Source: Siphonodentalium dalli (Eukaryota > Mollusca > Scaphopoda > Gadilida > Siphonodentaliidae). From it: DNA of 64,000 bases. Position numbers and translations under genes: made by a program. Below the pieces are notes generated by a model. It worked only from the letters and a program-made list of their open reading frames with translations, searched no databases and was not told where the DNA came from. The stretch spans positions 177,728,556 to 177,792,555 of the forward strand of contig CP136067.1 in NCBI GenBank assembly GCA_032622095.1, given 5' to 3'. Shown here piece by piece: positions 45,531 to 57,320 of this stretch. How positions within the stretch are numbered: position 1 is the stretch's first letter; each line of letters starts with the position of its first letter.

Positions 45531-46190
45531 GTGTGTGTGTGTGTGTGTTCGCGATGGACTCGAACACGGCTGGACCGATTTCGACCAAACTTGGTACGGA
45601 CACGTAATTCGACCCGTGAACGAACATGGGCCTATTGATTTTCAGATCCGAGGTCAACTTTTCACGTGCCGAGGTCAAATCTGTTTTTACGCTGTGTTAC
45701 GGGACTTTCATTTGAGTTCGGTGCTTACAAATCGATTCGAAACAGCGCGAATAATAAAACGCCAGTCATAATAATGACACTGTGAGAATCTTTCGTGTTT
45801 CCTCTTTCCAACGATATATAATGCGTATGTATCCGTTTTAGTTATCTGCCTCAATTATCAAGAAGAAGTGGTACTATCTTCCATCAGGATAAAAAACAAT
45901 GCGTAACTTCTATGACGTCGTTAGAGGTCATAACGTTAGATCACGTTAACGCTTAACCGGCCGATGCATTTGACTGTTTCAGACGTCTTGGCGATATTTC
46001 GGGCACCGATGGTAATTTATCTTTACGTTGAAACATGATAATTAATGAGCGTGTGTATATGAGGCGCGTTTATATACTTGAGTGGAAATCAAATCGGGTT
46101 AAACTGGCGGATTTTTACGGACGAAATTTGATGCATAGGGTATCTCGGTATCCGCTGGGCCGATTTCCCGGTATCCGCTGGGCCGATTTC
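45531..46190. repeat. (TG)n-headed repeat with nuclear-receptor-like words, solo copy
   Basis: (TG)n is followed by 'TTCGCGATGGACTCGAAC', 'GGACCGATTTCGACCAAAC' and 'CCGAGGTCAA'. The same head starts the larger array at 46450. Beyond about 45700 the sequence is unremarkable. Confidence 0.6.
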
Positions 46191-47480
46191 CACCATTTTT
46201 GGGGTGTTGGTGTTTGACCCCACCTGACCTTGACCTTCAAAATGGTCAATTCAAGGTCAAATCGGGTAAAACCGGATGGATTTCGACGGGTACTTTTGCC
46301 GGGTACTTTTGTTCGGGCACTGTGGTTTGGACGGGTCAAATCGTGACCCCACTTGACCTTGGTCTTCAAAATAGACAATTCAAGGTCAAAGCCCGGACGA
46401 AGTCGGGTCACCTTCTAGTATATATATATATATATATTTTTTTTTTTGTGGAAGATATGTGTGTCTGTCTGTGTGTTCGCGATGGACTCGAAAACGACCA
46501 AACCGATTTCGATGAAACTTGGTATGTGGGGGTACTTTCGGCCGTGGAGTGGCATGGGCCTGTTAATTTACCCGTGCGACGAGACATTGATCTTGAAATC
46601 GGGTCATTTCAAGGTCGAACGCCCGAGTATCACGAGATTTCGATGAAAATTAGTGTCTGGGGATAATTTCGTATGGGGAGTGTCGTAAGCCTATTCGTGT
46701 GTCGGGTCAATTCAAGGTCAATTCGCGAATTTTGATGGGATTTCGGCGAAATTTGATACGTGGGGTTACTTTTGTCCACTGAGTGTTTTAGTCGGGTCGA
46801 GTCGTGACCCAGACATGACCTTGACATTCAAAATTATCAATTCGAGGTCAAATCGGGTAAAACCGGATGGATTTCGACGGGTACTTTTGTCGGGTACTTT
46901 TGTCCGGGTGGACGGGTCAAATCGTGACCCCACCTGACCTTAACCTTCAAAATGGACAATTCAAGGTCAAATCGCGCAATTCGCCGAAAAGCAGAGGGGA
47001 AACAGCCCGGACGAAGTCGGGTCCACCTGCTCGAGTATCACGGGATTTCGATGAAACTTAGTATCTGGGTGTACTTTCGGCCGGGGAGTGGCATATACCT
47101 ATTAATTTGCCCGTGCGACGTGACCATGACCTTGAAATCGGGTCAATTCAAGGTCAAATCGCGAATTTTTATGGGATTTCGACGAAATTTTATACATAGG
47201 TTACTTTTGTCCACTGAGTGTTTTGGACGGGTCAATTGTGACCCCCGACCTGACCTTGACCTTCAAAATTGATCAATTCGAGGTCAAATCGGGTAAAACC
47301 GGATGCATTTCGACGGGTACTTTTGTCGGGTCTTTTGTCCGGGCAATGTTTTGGACGGGTCAAATCGTGACCCCACCTGACCTTGACCTTCAAAATGGAC
47401 AATTCAAGGTCAAATCGCGCAATTCGCCGAAAATCAGAGGGGAAACAGCCCGGACGAAGTCGGGTCCACCTGCTAGTATA
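46190..47480. repeat. Satellite-like array dense in TCAAGGTCA/TGACCTTGA
   Basis: Higher-order units of roughly 435-615 bp are marked by 'CGGGTAAAACCGGATGGATT' (46264, 46854, 47289, the last with one change) and 'CCCGGACGAAGTCGGGT' (46391, 47007, 47450). Inside are repeated 'CCTGACCTTGACCTTCAAAA' and 'CAATTCAAGGTCAAATCG'. (TA)n tracts bound it at about 46420 and 47478. ORFs on both strands are incidental. Confidence 0.85.
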
Positions 47481-47567
47481 TATATATATATATACACACA
47501 TATACTTAAAATGTGCATATAGTGCGACGTCGGAAAAGCGGCCATTTGAGCTTCCTTTTTTGGGATC

Positions 47568-47650
47568 GGTTCGGTGGCCGTGTGGTATTGCCGTCTGACT
47601 TTGAGTCACAAGGCGCTCTTACCGTCATGGTTAGATTCCCACCCAACCCC
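47568..47650 (+). repeat. tRNA-derived SINE head
   Basis: 'GGTGGCCGTGTGGTATTGCC' (A box region), 'TCTGACTTTGAGTCACAAGG' (anticodon-arm-like) and 'GGTTAGATTCCCA' (B box). Typical of tRNA-related SINEs; downstream tail uncertain. Confidence 0.6.
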
Positions 47651-47924
47651 CCAACAAAATTTGCACTGTCTCAACATCTTTATTTGCTTCTAGCATATGT
47701 TACTTCACATGTGTTGATAATAGCAGTTCCAGAGGATGAGCGGATCCATATTTATGGCGGCATTGACTGTCACGTTGCAACTCTCAACGTATTTTTGCAC
47801 CTAACGCTTTAATAAAGAGGCTTCGGAAACTCGCATTTACTATTACAGTGACACGTAGCTGTCTGTCGTAAAATTTATGTCGAATATTCGTCGATGAGTA
47901 TGATACTTATAACCCCATATACAA

Positions 47925-48560
47925 TGGGGGGTATACTGGATTGACTGCGTCTGTCCGTCCGTCCGTCCGTCACACTTTCTCCCTCCGTGTGTCCGTCCGT
48001 CCGTCCGCCCGACCTCATAACTCGGAACAACTATGAACCGATTTTAATAATTGTTTGTATGCAATCTCCTTAGGACCGCTCTCATGATGCTAATTGTGAT
48101 GCGGTCCGACTTTCTTTTTTTTAAGTTACGCCTTACTTTTCGACTTATTTTGACTTAGAAAATTCTGTCCGACTTAATAACTTTAACAAATATGAACCGA
48201 TTTCAATAATTTTTAGTATACATGCTTCTCACAACACCCTCTCTACATGATGCGGCTCAGGGTTGGCTCGGACTGTTTTTCCTAACATTACACTTCATTT
48301 TCGACTTATTTTGACTTTTTTGTTTTGTGGATGCTATCAAGTTAGGATATTTTCCGGAAGTTTCTTCGAATATGGGTTCGGAACAATGATTTTTACCACA
48401 GTTTTGGGACCGTCCGTCTTTTTTTCTGTACAAGCTTCTTGTGACACCATATCGATATTATTAATCCAAATTTTTCTTTAAAGTTAAAAATCTTTTTTGT
48501 TTGGTTTACGGATAATGCGGGTTGAATTTTCCATGGTGGGGGTATGCTAGCACGCGTGTG
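47925..48560 (+). repeat. (TCCG)n-headed repeat with ~150-bp internal periodicity
   Basis: Starts 'GGGGGGTATACTGGATTG', followed by (GTCC)n blocks. 'AACTATGAACCGATTTTAAT' near 48028 recurs as a variant near 48192. It ends near 'GTGGGGGTATGCTAGCACGC', an echo of the start. This looks like a common invertebrate repeat; class unknown. Confidence 0.65.
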
Positions 48561-49298
48561 CACACCTCTTGTTGAACACGGCGAACCATCGCTAATCGCC
48601 CACAGTGAGAATGTCACGTTATACGATCAGATTAACCACGTTTGCAATAACCTACTACATGTATTCGATCGGCGAATTGAGGGTACGTGTAGTGGTCGAA
48701 TACACTTTGAAAAGATTTGGCTGGTTGATGTAACGAAACTAATTGACCAACATATCATCGTGAAAATAGGTTCATATTTGATCTTAAAGACATATTATGT
48801 ACTTATTCGGGTGCGTGAAACTAGTAAGTTAGTATCCAGGAACTATGCAAACTGGAGGAATATAGCATTCTAGTAACATCGCAGAAAATTTCAAACAAAT
48901 CGACCTTACCACTCCATAGAAAACATCGTCTGAACTACGCGCAATTGTAAATATTTACTTCTCGATTCGGAACGCAACTATCTGCGATAAGCCAACGAAA
49001 ATGATTTCGCCTTCGAGAGTCACTGTATTTAATTAATAAATAAGAATGGCGCTGTTTGTTGTCAATTTGGATATAATATTTGCAAAAATTACTACTTTGA
49101 ACAATATTATTCTCCATTATCTATTTGATCACCCTACCAGAGTGTTTCACATCACTTTAATAGTCACGTATGTTCTTATTGGACTGATTTGATTCTGAAG
49201 TAAGCACACATTGAGCTTATATCCGTTATTGGACTGTTTTAAAAACGCGTTTTATGTCATAGAACGTATACTGAGGCTCTTGTTCCTATGATCTGCAG
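48561..49298. other. Probable intron or upstream region of the lectin gene
   Basis: The + ORF 48544-48873 has no recognisable motif. The acceptor for the first lectin exon is 'CTTGTTCCTATGATCTGCAG' ending at 49298. Confidence 0.3.
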
Positions 49299-49508
49299 GC
49301 AGTCTGAGTGGGTCATGGGTCGAACACGCCGGAAAGTGCTACATGATGTCAGAAGTTGATGCAGATTTTACAACCGCCCAGTCGCATTGCAACTCCCTCG
49401 ATGGGCGCCTGGTCCAAATCAACTCAGCTGACATCCACGATTATATCACCACGATAACTAACGTGACGACTAGAGAATACTGGACAGGAGCGAACCGAAA
49501 TGGAAATG
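49299..49508 (+). CDS. C-type lectin-like domain, first half (internal exon)
   Basis: 210 bp, phase 1 at both ends, acceptor '...CTGCAG' and donor 'AATG|GTATGT'. The encoded 70 residues carry C-type lectin fold signatures: 'SWVEHAGKCYMM' (beta-1 with the second Cys), 'DFTTAQSHCNSLDGRLVQI' (helix 1 and the 'C---G--L--I' strand), 'HDYITTIT', then 'YWTGANRNGNG', the usual WIGL-type position being 'YWTG'. An in-frame TGA at 49289 shows the exon cannot extend further left. If the preceding exon ends in T the first residue would be Cys, which the fold expects. Product probably secreted; signal peptide exon not identified. A MITE begins eight bases after the exon. Confidence 0.9.
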
Positions 49509-49515
49509 GTATGTA

Positions 49516-49946
49516 TTAATTACACGGACATTGCTCATTCGAACCTCCATTTTTTTGTCTGCGTAATTTTGAGCGACGGACACGATAGGTCGATAAATAA
49601 ACGAACTATTGATATACCGGCTTCATATTCTCTGAAAAACACTTTCCAAAGTCACAGCCATTTCTCAGCCGTATTCAACTTTTCGCCAGATGTCAGACAA
49701 ACGCTCTTTATTGCTACCATATCGGGAATAGACTACCACGGAACGCTCCTTACTGATCCGTGTCGCGCAAATGGTTGTTTTTTCTTTGGGACCCAAACAC
49801 CGTATTCACTGTATTTTGCATTACTTCAATGCGTCTTTTGGGGTTACATATTGCTCGTAGAATGGTAGTTCAGACATGTATCGACCTATTTCGATGCAGA
49901 GAAAAATTATGTGTATTTTGGAGCCCAAACCGCCGTGTGACTTTAA
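49516..49946 (+). mobile_element. TTAA-flanked MITE, family 2, copy 3, in a lectin intron
   Basis: TTAA at 49516-49519 and 49943-49946; start 'TTAATTACACGGACATTG', end 'GCCGTGTGACTTTAA'. Insertion is seven bases past the end of the donor dinucleotide region and leaves GTATGT intact. Box pair at 49701 and 49743 (42 bp), at the element's midpoint. Confidence 0.85.
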
Positions 49947-50798
49947 GGGGTGTTTAGATTAATCCTTTGCATTGGAAATGGAATATTACTAACAAAACTA
50001 CACTTGGTATAATGCACTCAGACGGCTGCGATGAGTTGTATCCGTTAACGTGCTCAAAGGAGAGATTATATTCGCACCACAAGCGCCAACGGATATGATG
50101 TCGAATCGATGCGTCATGACTACGTTTCGGTGGTGTTTCTAATTTTAATCGACGAAATATGATGGTTTATCCGTGAAGTAGAGGTAATTTTTATGTACGA
50201 GAATAAAACGATATTGGGATTTAACAGGTTTGAATTCGTTTATAGCATACATATAGATTGGTCTTTGCAATGTTGCATTAATTTCAATATTACACTAATC
50301 AGTTACAACTAAAGCTGTGCTGTACTTGTCAACGCCCCAGGTTGAACCACATAAGACAGACTGCTGGTAGTTGGCACCGCATCGGATTCCTGCAAACACT
50401 ACGTTTCTTCAAGTCTTATTCACGCTTCGGTCGGTGAGCGATAATACAATATATTTACACACTAAGTGTTGTCATCACTAAATCCAGCATTCTGATTGGT
50501 CGGCGCCCACGTGGCTAGTTGCAGTTATTTATCGGTGAATGCGTAACGCCTCATAACACCAAGCTAATAACACCATCGATACGTCATTAGGTTTGGAAAG
50601 ACGAACGCGTAATGATTTGGGCGCATTTTGACTCGCGCAGGATTGACTTAATACATCATCGGGTTTCAACATGAAGAGAAATTGATCCTATTAACTTTTG
50701 CCAAGGGTGCTATTGGGTATTTTGGGCTGATCTTGTCACGATACAGTTTTCGATTTAAATATATTTACAAAAGCGGCTTTTTCGCTAAATGTATATAA
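49947..50798. other. Intron sequence
   Basis: No gene or repeat I can support. Confidence 0.4.
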
Positions 50799-50963
50799 AT
50801 ATAAGGATTAACTGTCATGTGGACTATTTTTATGGAGATGTAACGGTGAGGTAAGTGGACATAACTTGTATGTAAAACCCTTCGGGTTTTACACAAGTTA
50901 TGTCCACTTACCTCACCGTTACATCTCCATAAAAACAGTCCACATGACAGTTAATCCTTATAT
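50799..50963. repeat. Near-perfect 80-bp-arm hairpin with 3-base loop
   Basis: Left arm 50799-50880 and right arm 50884-50963 are complementary except for about three positions. The loop is 'TTC' between 'GTAAAACCC' and 'GGGTTTTAC'. It lies in the intron between the two lectin-domain exons, so it would be transcribed with the gene. Confidence 0.9.
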
Positions 50964-51033
50964 AAATTATATGGGCATGTTTTTGCTTTAGCTTTATATT
51001 ATCCACCGAGATGTTGATAAGCGATTGTTCATA

Positions 51034-51496
51034 TGTGACCCGCCATATCAAATCCAGTCGTAAGTCGGGATTCTATTTACACTGTGCCAATGCATTCTCT
51101 TATATATGCGAGTCGACCATAGGTCGCCTCGCATATATAAGAGAATGCATTGGCCTAACAGTTTTTTATCATTTTTTTTTAAAATAAATGTTTCTTACAA
51201 TTTTTAGGACATAAATTAAAAAAACATCCATTACCCTGCAGGGAGCCCCACACATATATAAAAGCATATAGAAGAGTGTCGTCTGCTCATGTTTGTCTGG
51301 GGCTCTGTATGGGTGAAATTATAAAATTGTTAAAGAATACAAGAACAAATTATTAAAATTGTAAAAAATTGTTAGGCCAATACATTCTCTTATATATGCG
51401 AGGCGACATATGGTCGACTTGCATATATACGAGAATGCATTGGCACAGGGTAAAAACAATCCCGACTTACGACTGGATTTGATATGGCGGGTCACA
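51034..51496 (+). mobile_element. Double-hairpin MITE, intact copy
   Basis: Inverted termini 'TGTGACCCGCCATATCAAAT' and their complement extend about 45 bp. Each is followed by a ~66-nt hairpin (51087-51155 and 51375-51442). The core matches 9943-10360 in reverse. Located in the lectin intron. Confidence 0.85.
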
Positions 51497-52010
51497 TTTA
51501 GATATGGATTTAGCAAGGCGACACTATAGTCACTTGTCCACAAACCAATTTGGGAGGATTATTCTAACCAGGACGTGAGCGTCCGGTTTTTCGCTTTTGT
51601 TGTTGCTCATAATTATGTACATGTACTGTAGTTCATATTGATACTCGTCCCTTTTCGACTCAGTATTCAGTTCTTGGATTCTCCGACGAACAATCACTTT
51701 AGCAATAATGAACAGCATTAAGTGGTGTTTGGTTAATATTAGAGAAGACGCAGTCAAGATCATAGTCTGATAATTTTTACAAAGCGTGTCCCATTTCGAT
51801 ACATGTACATGTACATGGACACGTATTCAGCGATTTCCCTCATAATTAAATATATTTTTGGTTATTGCGTACCTTCTAGAGGGCGCGTGCCACGTGTATG
51901 ATACATGTAATATGGTTCTCCGGTGTATTTGGTGTTGGAGTTGTGCCCCTTTGTCGACTTATAATTCACATTAATCTGGACTATCAAGTTCATTTCCTTT
52001 TCAAATGTAG
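51497..52010. other. Intron remainder, acceptor at 52010
   Basis: Ends 'TTCCTTTTCAAATGTAG'. The reverse ORF 51530-51763 is not recognisable. Confidence 0.4.
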
Positions 52011-52190
52011 CCTTCTTCTGGGATGACGGGACTCAAGTTCCGACACTAACGTGGTTTCCGTCGGAACCGAACTTCTCCGGAGACTGCGTGAGGTACTTCC
52101 GGTTCAGGGCCGATATGAACACGTCACGTAACCACCTTGGTGATAAAGAATGCTGGACCGTGCTGTACTACGTCTGCGAAAAGGATGCAG
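52011..52190 (+). CDS. C-type lectin-like domain, second half (internal exon)
   Basis: 180 bp, phase 1 at both ends, acceptor 'AAATGTAG' and donor 'GCAG|GTGAGC'. Joined to the previous exon it gives 'FFWDDGTQVPTLTWFPSEPN', then 'SGDCVRYF', and 'LGDKECWTVLYYVCEK'. The EPN tripeptide in the long loop is the mannose-type calcium/sugar site. The second site, usually WND, reads LGD, keeping only the Asp. The last disulphide pair is present. Sugar binding is therefore possible but weakened; only an assay would tell. Confidence 0.9.
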
Positions 52191-52824
52191 GTGAGCTGGT
52201 TGTGAACCATTCTGATTGAAACCTGACTATTGAACAGCTAGGCATTCGATAATCTGAAACATGTAGCTGGGAACCTCATTAGAGACTTTTCGCAAATCAC
52301 TATTACGATTATGGGTGGGATATATTGTCCTAGTAAGGTGTACACCATCACAACTTTCACACGATGGTTAATTGGTGAAACGGCATATGCCCCACTATAT
52401 TCAGTTACACATATATTTGATGGAAAACAGTAATGTGTGTCTCTTTTGTACACCACACGGATAATGTTAGAGCGTCCCCAAGCAGGGCCGTTGGCACATT
52501 CTAGATGCATCTGTATTAATTAAACTGCGTGAGGTATATTTCGTTTCACATAAGAACCCCCGTGCGCAAAGATCGATTTTTTGGCCGTATACCGGCATTA
52601 TATTGTCCATATCCATACTCATAATCGTGATTTTGCGAAAGGCATCTATTAGTTTCAAAAAGTAGTGCGTCAATGTCGGCTATCAATGCACACTCGTGAC
52701 AGGGTGCAGCCGAAGCTATCACTTTACAGTCTCGCGTGTATAATGTATTTATAATTCTAAAGGTTATATTGCGGGGAAATACACTTTAGAGGTGGTAATA
52801 CATGTACGAAGGATAGCGTGGCTG
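52191..52824. other. Intron
   Basis: The reverse ORFs at 52238-52510 and 52467-52673 are unrecognised and probably incidental. Confidence 0.4.
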
Positions 52825-52998
52825 TTTCTTAATGGTTCTGGTCACAAGTGGAGCACTCTCGCTCTGTTTCTGGGTTTTTTATTTGTATATAAGTTGTTCC
52901 CTTATAGTCTAATTCGATATGTGCACTCGGTTCAATTCAGTCTCACTTTCTTACTGTGGCCTAGCGGCTAAAATGAAGTCAAACCCCAATTAAACTGA
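52825..52998 (+). mobile_element. Solo 3' end of the I/Nimb-like LINE
   Basis: Aligns with 31510-31700: 'TTTCTTAATGGTTCTGG', 'GAGCACTC-CGCTCTG', 'TAGTCTAATTC' and the terminal 'AAACCCCAAT'. A severely 5'-truncated insertion in the lectin intron. Confidence 0.75.
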
Positions 52999-54387
52999 CA
53001 CATTGCTACATATATCTGGTTGACGGTCCCGAGTTTAACAGATAATCATTTAGTCTATCATTGACATCTGAGTTTTGATGCTGATTCAGCATTTTAGTAT
53101 GGCATCAGCTCGACGGTGACCTGATTCCACCCACCGAGTTGCAGCACAATGCAGACCTGGTAATCCGCAGCTAATTACCCATTACATCTAATTATGAGAA
53201 CGACGCATTCGTCGCTTTGTTGACAATTATGTTCGTCGCTGTCAATACATGTGCCAGACCGTACACGAACTCACTTAAAATGTATTTACGTACACTGTAA
53301 CACAATGGGCCGGGAATGGACATCGGTCACGTTATTGTCAGTTTAAAGTGCATATGTCCAATACGCTCAGTATTTAATTGTTACATGTATATACCTGTAT
53401 ATTTGTGTATCTATCGACATAGAGTTTCGCTGCTGCATATACCAAATTATGAATAAATCATTGCTGAGGTTCAAATGGGCCATGTCAGCAATGACCGTGT
53501 TGTTTGCATGAAACTATCGAAATAGTCTAGAATGCCGTCCCATTGACTATGATCCGTTTTATTGCCATTCGCTAGCATTGGTTAGACCGCTGAAGTCAAA
53601 CTAGCAACGTCACAAAAATAGATTAATTTATTTGTTTACAATCAGTCTGAGTTCACACACACAAAATTCGTGAATATGATTTAAACAATATTTATTTGCC
53701 CCAATTAATATTACATTTATGATGAACAAAATGTTGATGATAGAAACATGAGTAGAATAGAAAAGGGGAAGAGGATCTAGCAGCAAGCAGATATCTGCTT
53801 TTGTTGAGCTATCTCCTCAGACAAGTAGAAAGATTGTATAAATAAAGAAAGCGCGAATGGCAAGTGGCCGAGTTCGAGAAACAATAGGTTTAAGAAATGA
53901 TGGTATATTAATATTATGATCTACAGACGAGTTTACAATATGAGTTGAAAGGATAAGTAAGCTTAGGAATTTAATAAGGAGAGTGGGTATATTCACGAGG
54001 AATTCGAGACAGAAATGTAGAGCGAGAGATAAAGAGTGTGTATGTGAAAGAAATGTTGGTACCACCGTTGTGAAAATTTTCAAACTAACTTATGAAACGA
54101 ACTGTTTTAAAATAAGTTGTTTTGAAGCTAAATATGGAAACCAAATATGGAAACTAAATATGGAAACTCCATGGGATATTGGTGCTATGCCGTTGAAATT
54201 CGTGAATATAATAAACTAATAGTCAAATATTAATATCAGAAGCCAGCGAATGTATCCACATTATAGTTCAACATATACAATTGAAGAATAAAAAACGTCC
54301 CAAAGTTTAGCTTGTTGAAACACTCCCGCTCGTTGTTTGTTTACGGCTATTCTTACATTCTCATGTCTATAGCTTCATTTTTTGCAG
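52999..54387. other. Intron
   Basis: No repeat or gene supported. Ends in a strong acceptor 'CTTCATTTTTTGCAG'. Confidence 0.4.
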
Positions 54388-54641
54388 ATTTCAGTGGAGG
54401 AAAGTCAATGAAGACGGACATGAATTACGCCAGTTCGTGTTGCCCTCTCTACGCCGCTCATTCCGAGCCAAGCTCCATCAGATGTTCCAGCCTCTGTCTG
54501 ACAGAACCGAAATGCGTCGCCTACACCTATAACAAAAGTTCGAAGATGTGTCAGTTCTACCACTGGCCATACAGCGGGTGCATGGACAAGCTTTCTTATA
54601 GCACCCTGCCTTCGTTCAAAATGGAAAGAGGGTGTTCTTAA
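54388..54641 (+). CDS. PAN/apple-like module, terminal exon of the lectin gene
   Basis: Phase-1 entry gives 84 residues to a TAA at 54639-54641. After a short linker come 'YASSCCPLYAAH', 'IRCSSLCLTEPKCVAYTYN', 'KMCQFYHWP' and a final 'RGCS'. The 'C---C---P-C-AY-Y-----C-FY' pattern is the core of PAN/apple modules in molluscan secreted proteins, here without the full domain length. These modules mediate protein or carbohydrate contacts. With the preceding exons it makes a CTLD plus PAN-like secreted protein, a common layout in mollusc immunity or matrix proteins. AATAAA overlaps the stop codon. Confidence 0.8.
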
Positions 54642-54645
54642 TAAA
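54640..54645 (+). promoter_or_regulatory. Polyadenylation signal overlapping the stop codon
   Basis: 'TCTTAATAAA': the TAA stop and AATAAA share bases, implying a 3' UTR of only about 15-30 bases if used. No other AATAAA follows until after 55.5 kb. Confidence 0.5.
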
Positions 54646-56131
54646 CATCGTCGAACAGATTCAATTGTTTATTGTGTGATGAGGAAATAGGATTGTAAAA
54701 GTTATAACAGTTACTGTTTGCGAGTGATCAGCCATTTCATAATTGGACTAGTCTATACTATACTTACAATAGTTAGTAATGCCACCGTGACTACACCATT
54801 CGCGAAGAGATGTCTGTCAAGGATACACAACACTCTGGATTCCCGTGTATTGTATATTGATAAGATGTTTTCGTATTTAACTGTGCAATTGGTGTTCAGA
54901 AAGGTGTTCAATCCTTTACGCTAAATATAAACTTGCTATTGCAACTGTCTGTATGCTCAATGTTAGACGAATAGTATCGATATAGGACATTTATGGTTCG
55001 CATAACAACTTTTGAAATGTTAAAAATGTGCTTGAGATGTGGTACTGCGACACAAAGCTCAAGAAGCTGCCTATTACCAAGGATTTGAACCGTACATAAT
55101 ACCGAAAAACGTTACTAGAGATCAATTGTATAATTTGACACCATAAAACTACGCTTTTGTACCAAAAATCAGTAGATTTAGATGATGCTTTCAATTATGG
55201 TCGCTTGTACTACTTTACAATATAAAACTGCAGGATGATTTTGTAGATTGTCGCGATGCGTGTTCCACAAATGCCGGTGATGGCAATTACTAGTCTTTTT
55301 TCTTTTGTCTGGTAATTCACCTTCTGAAAGTTTGACATATGAACTGTCCAATCGGAGCGTGGAAATTTATTAGTTTTAGTAATATTTATAAGTTTTTAGA
55401 TTTTGAGGCGCAAATACGCTATGAATAACGTTGATTCAGTTCCACGATTGACATTTGCATATGCATGGACCGCGCTAGAAAACATACAGCCTTGTAAATA
55501 TGAGTGTGTACAACAGTCAATGCCATGCGGAATACTCAAGATACAACAACAAAATAAAATTTCTGTTAAATTTGATTATATAAAGTTAAAAGCCGATTCA
55601 GACCAACACTGTTTATGACACTGAAATAATTATTTGATTATGTATTGTTATTGTATACTCGCACATTAAAATTAGGAAGCAATAAACATACTGAATCGAT
55701 GCCAAAAACATCCTGAGTTGTGTCATGTTATCACAATATCGATCTGCAGGCTAGGAAATCCCCATGTCAGCGAGGCACCCGGTCCGAATGATTATTATTT
55801 CTGCTATTCGAATTATAAAAATGTTTAGTTGTCTCCTTGACAGAAGAAAGTATAGACTGTTAAGTATATAACTTACGACCGCATTGTAATAATGTTATTC
55901 AGATAATACATTAATTTACAAGTAATGACTGTGACTTGTAACAACAAACCATATTGCATTCAGGTGAGTACTCCCATTGGGTAAGAAAGACAGCAATGTA
56001 AGGGTCCGATGTCAGTCAGTTGAACAAGCCTTAAAATCTAGTACGGTTTCCATCATATTTGTTCAATGTCATTATTTTTCGCTTTATGTACACTAGTTAA
56101 TAACATGTACGATGTGAATAATTAGTGTCAG
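54646..56131. other. Downstream region, no recognised gene
   Basis: The + ORF 55403-55618 has a Cys-containing segment ('IQPCKYECVQQSMPCG') that could be a decayed secreted-protein exon. Splice signals are poor. Confidence 0.25.
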
Positions 56132-56700
56132 GGAGAGCCCGGGTTCCCCCATGGACGCTATATATCGACGTTATATGGTAGCGGCATACATGTACTATAC
56201 CCGAGGACAACCTAGAACATTTGTCTCCCTGGGTCGTCTACGGTCGGGGTTATCCGGAGTGTCTTCGTGTGGTTTCGGACAGTATATTTTGATGTTGCCT
56301 GTTAGTGGAATACCATCCAAGTGACGTTCAAATATTGACTCGCTGGCGCGTACACGACAGTTATTAACCCTTCAAAGACCGGTAAAATACCGTATTGGTT
56401 GAAAGAGCCCGGGTGTCTCCGTGAACATTTGTATCGTTTTGTAGCGGAATACCTTTCCGTTTGAATAGTGACAGTGTGACTAAAACCAACGGGAAAGCCC
56501 GGACCAAAATGGGCCCCAATGGTGACTTTCTCGATAAGCCGGGATAGTATATAACAGCGCACTTTTAAATGTATAGGCTGTGTCACATAGGAGTCATTGA
56601 CTTCTGAAGTACCACCACAGAATGCCCGAGCCAAAATGCGGTCCCGTGGTCGGACTTGCTCGACAATTAGCTAACTAAGGACCCGCTAAAACAGTCAGCT
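56132..56700. repeat. GC-richer degenerate repeat, ~273-bp period
   Basis: 'AGAGCCCGGGT' followed by 'TAGCGG(C/A)ATAC' occurs at about 56134 and 56406. 'AAAGCCCGGACCAAAATG' and 'GAATGCCCGAGCCAAAATG' recur within. Composition differs from the AT-rich flanks. The minus ORF 56302-56634 is unrecognised. Confidence 0.45.
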
Positions 56701-57187
56701 AACTGAGTACTCGTTGGGAATATACAGAACCGAGTACGTTCCAGGTACCCCTACATTGACAATGAAACAAGTTTATCCTGGTGGTGCCTTCGTTTGAAAA
56801 AAATAGGTTACAATAATTTTAGATGGCTTTGAAGATGAAAGGCGATATTTCAGAAGTCAATAATCCTTACTATACTGAATGGAACGATATATTGTAATGG
56901 TCTATTATTCATCTGGAGGTGTGATAATGAGAAATAAGCTGACGAGTGACGACAGATGATACAGCTGCAGAATATATGCAGAATGAACCATATTTATAAA
57001 GGGCAATCTTCAGATAATAAGTTCAACAATCGACATATGAACATTTCCTATGGGATAACTGCTCGTCACTGATGCTCCAGTATAGAAATGGATAAAGCAG
57101 ACGCGGAGATATATCTTCCAGTGGTAAATATCGTCTGTAACGTACTTAACAGGCTATATTCTCACTGGATACTCGGTTCTCTGTGGG
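56701..57187. other. Non-coding
   Basis: Nothing supported. Confidence 0.35.
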
Positions 57188-57320
57188 ATACTCGCATATA
57201 TAAGAGAATGCACTTGCCTACACGGTCAATGTAAATATTGTTATGTCAATGTATTCTCTCATGTATGCGAGGTTCCCTTTTGGAGACTGAAATATATAAA
57301 AGAATACATTGACAAATGGT
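57188..57320. repeat. Relic of the double-hairpin MITE
   Basis: 'CTCGCATATATAAGAGAATG' and 'CAATGTATTCTCTCATGTAT' with degraded pairing. No termini remain. Confidence 0.6.

Noticed and set aside
46115-47812. Protein-coding ORFs of 60-155 codons on both strands in the satellite
   Set aside because: They follow the repeat period, overlap each other and lack domain motifs.
54388-54641. Venom or toxin peptide from the Cys-rich exon
   Set aside because: Spacing fits a PAN/apple-like module joined in phase to a lectin domain; nothing indicates a toxin.
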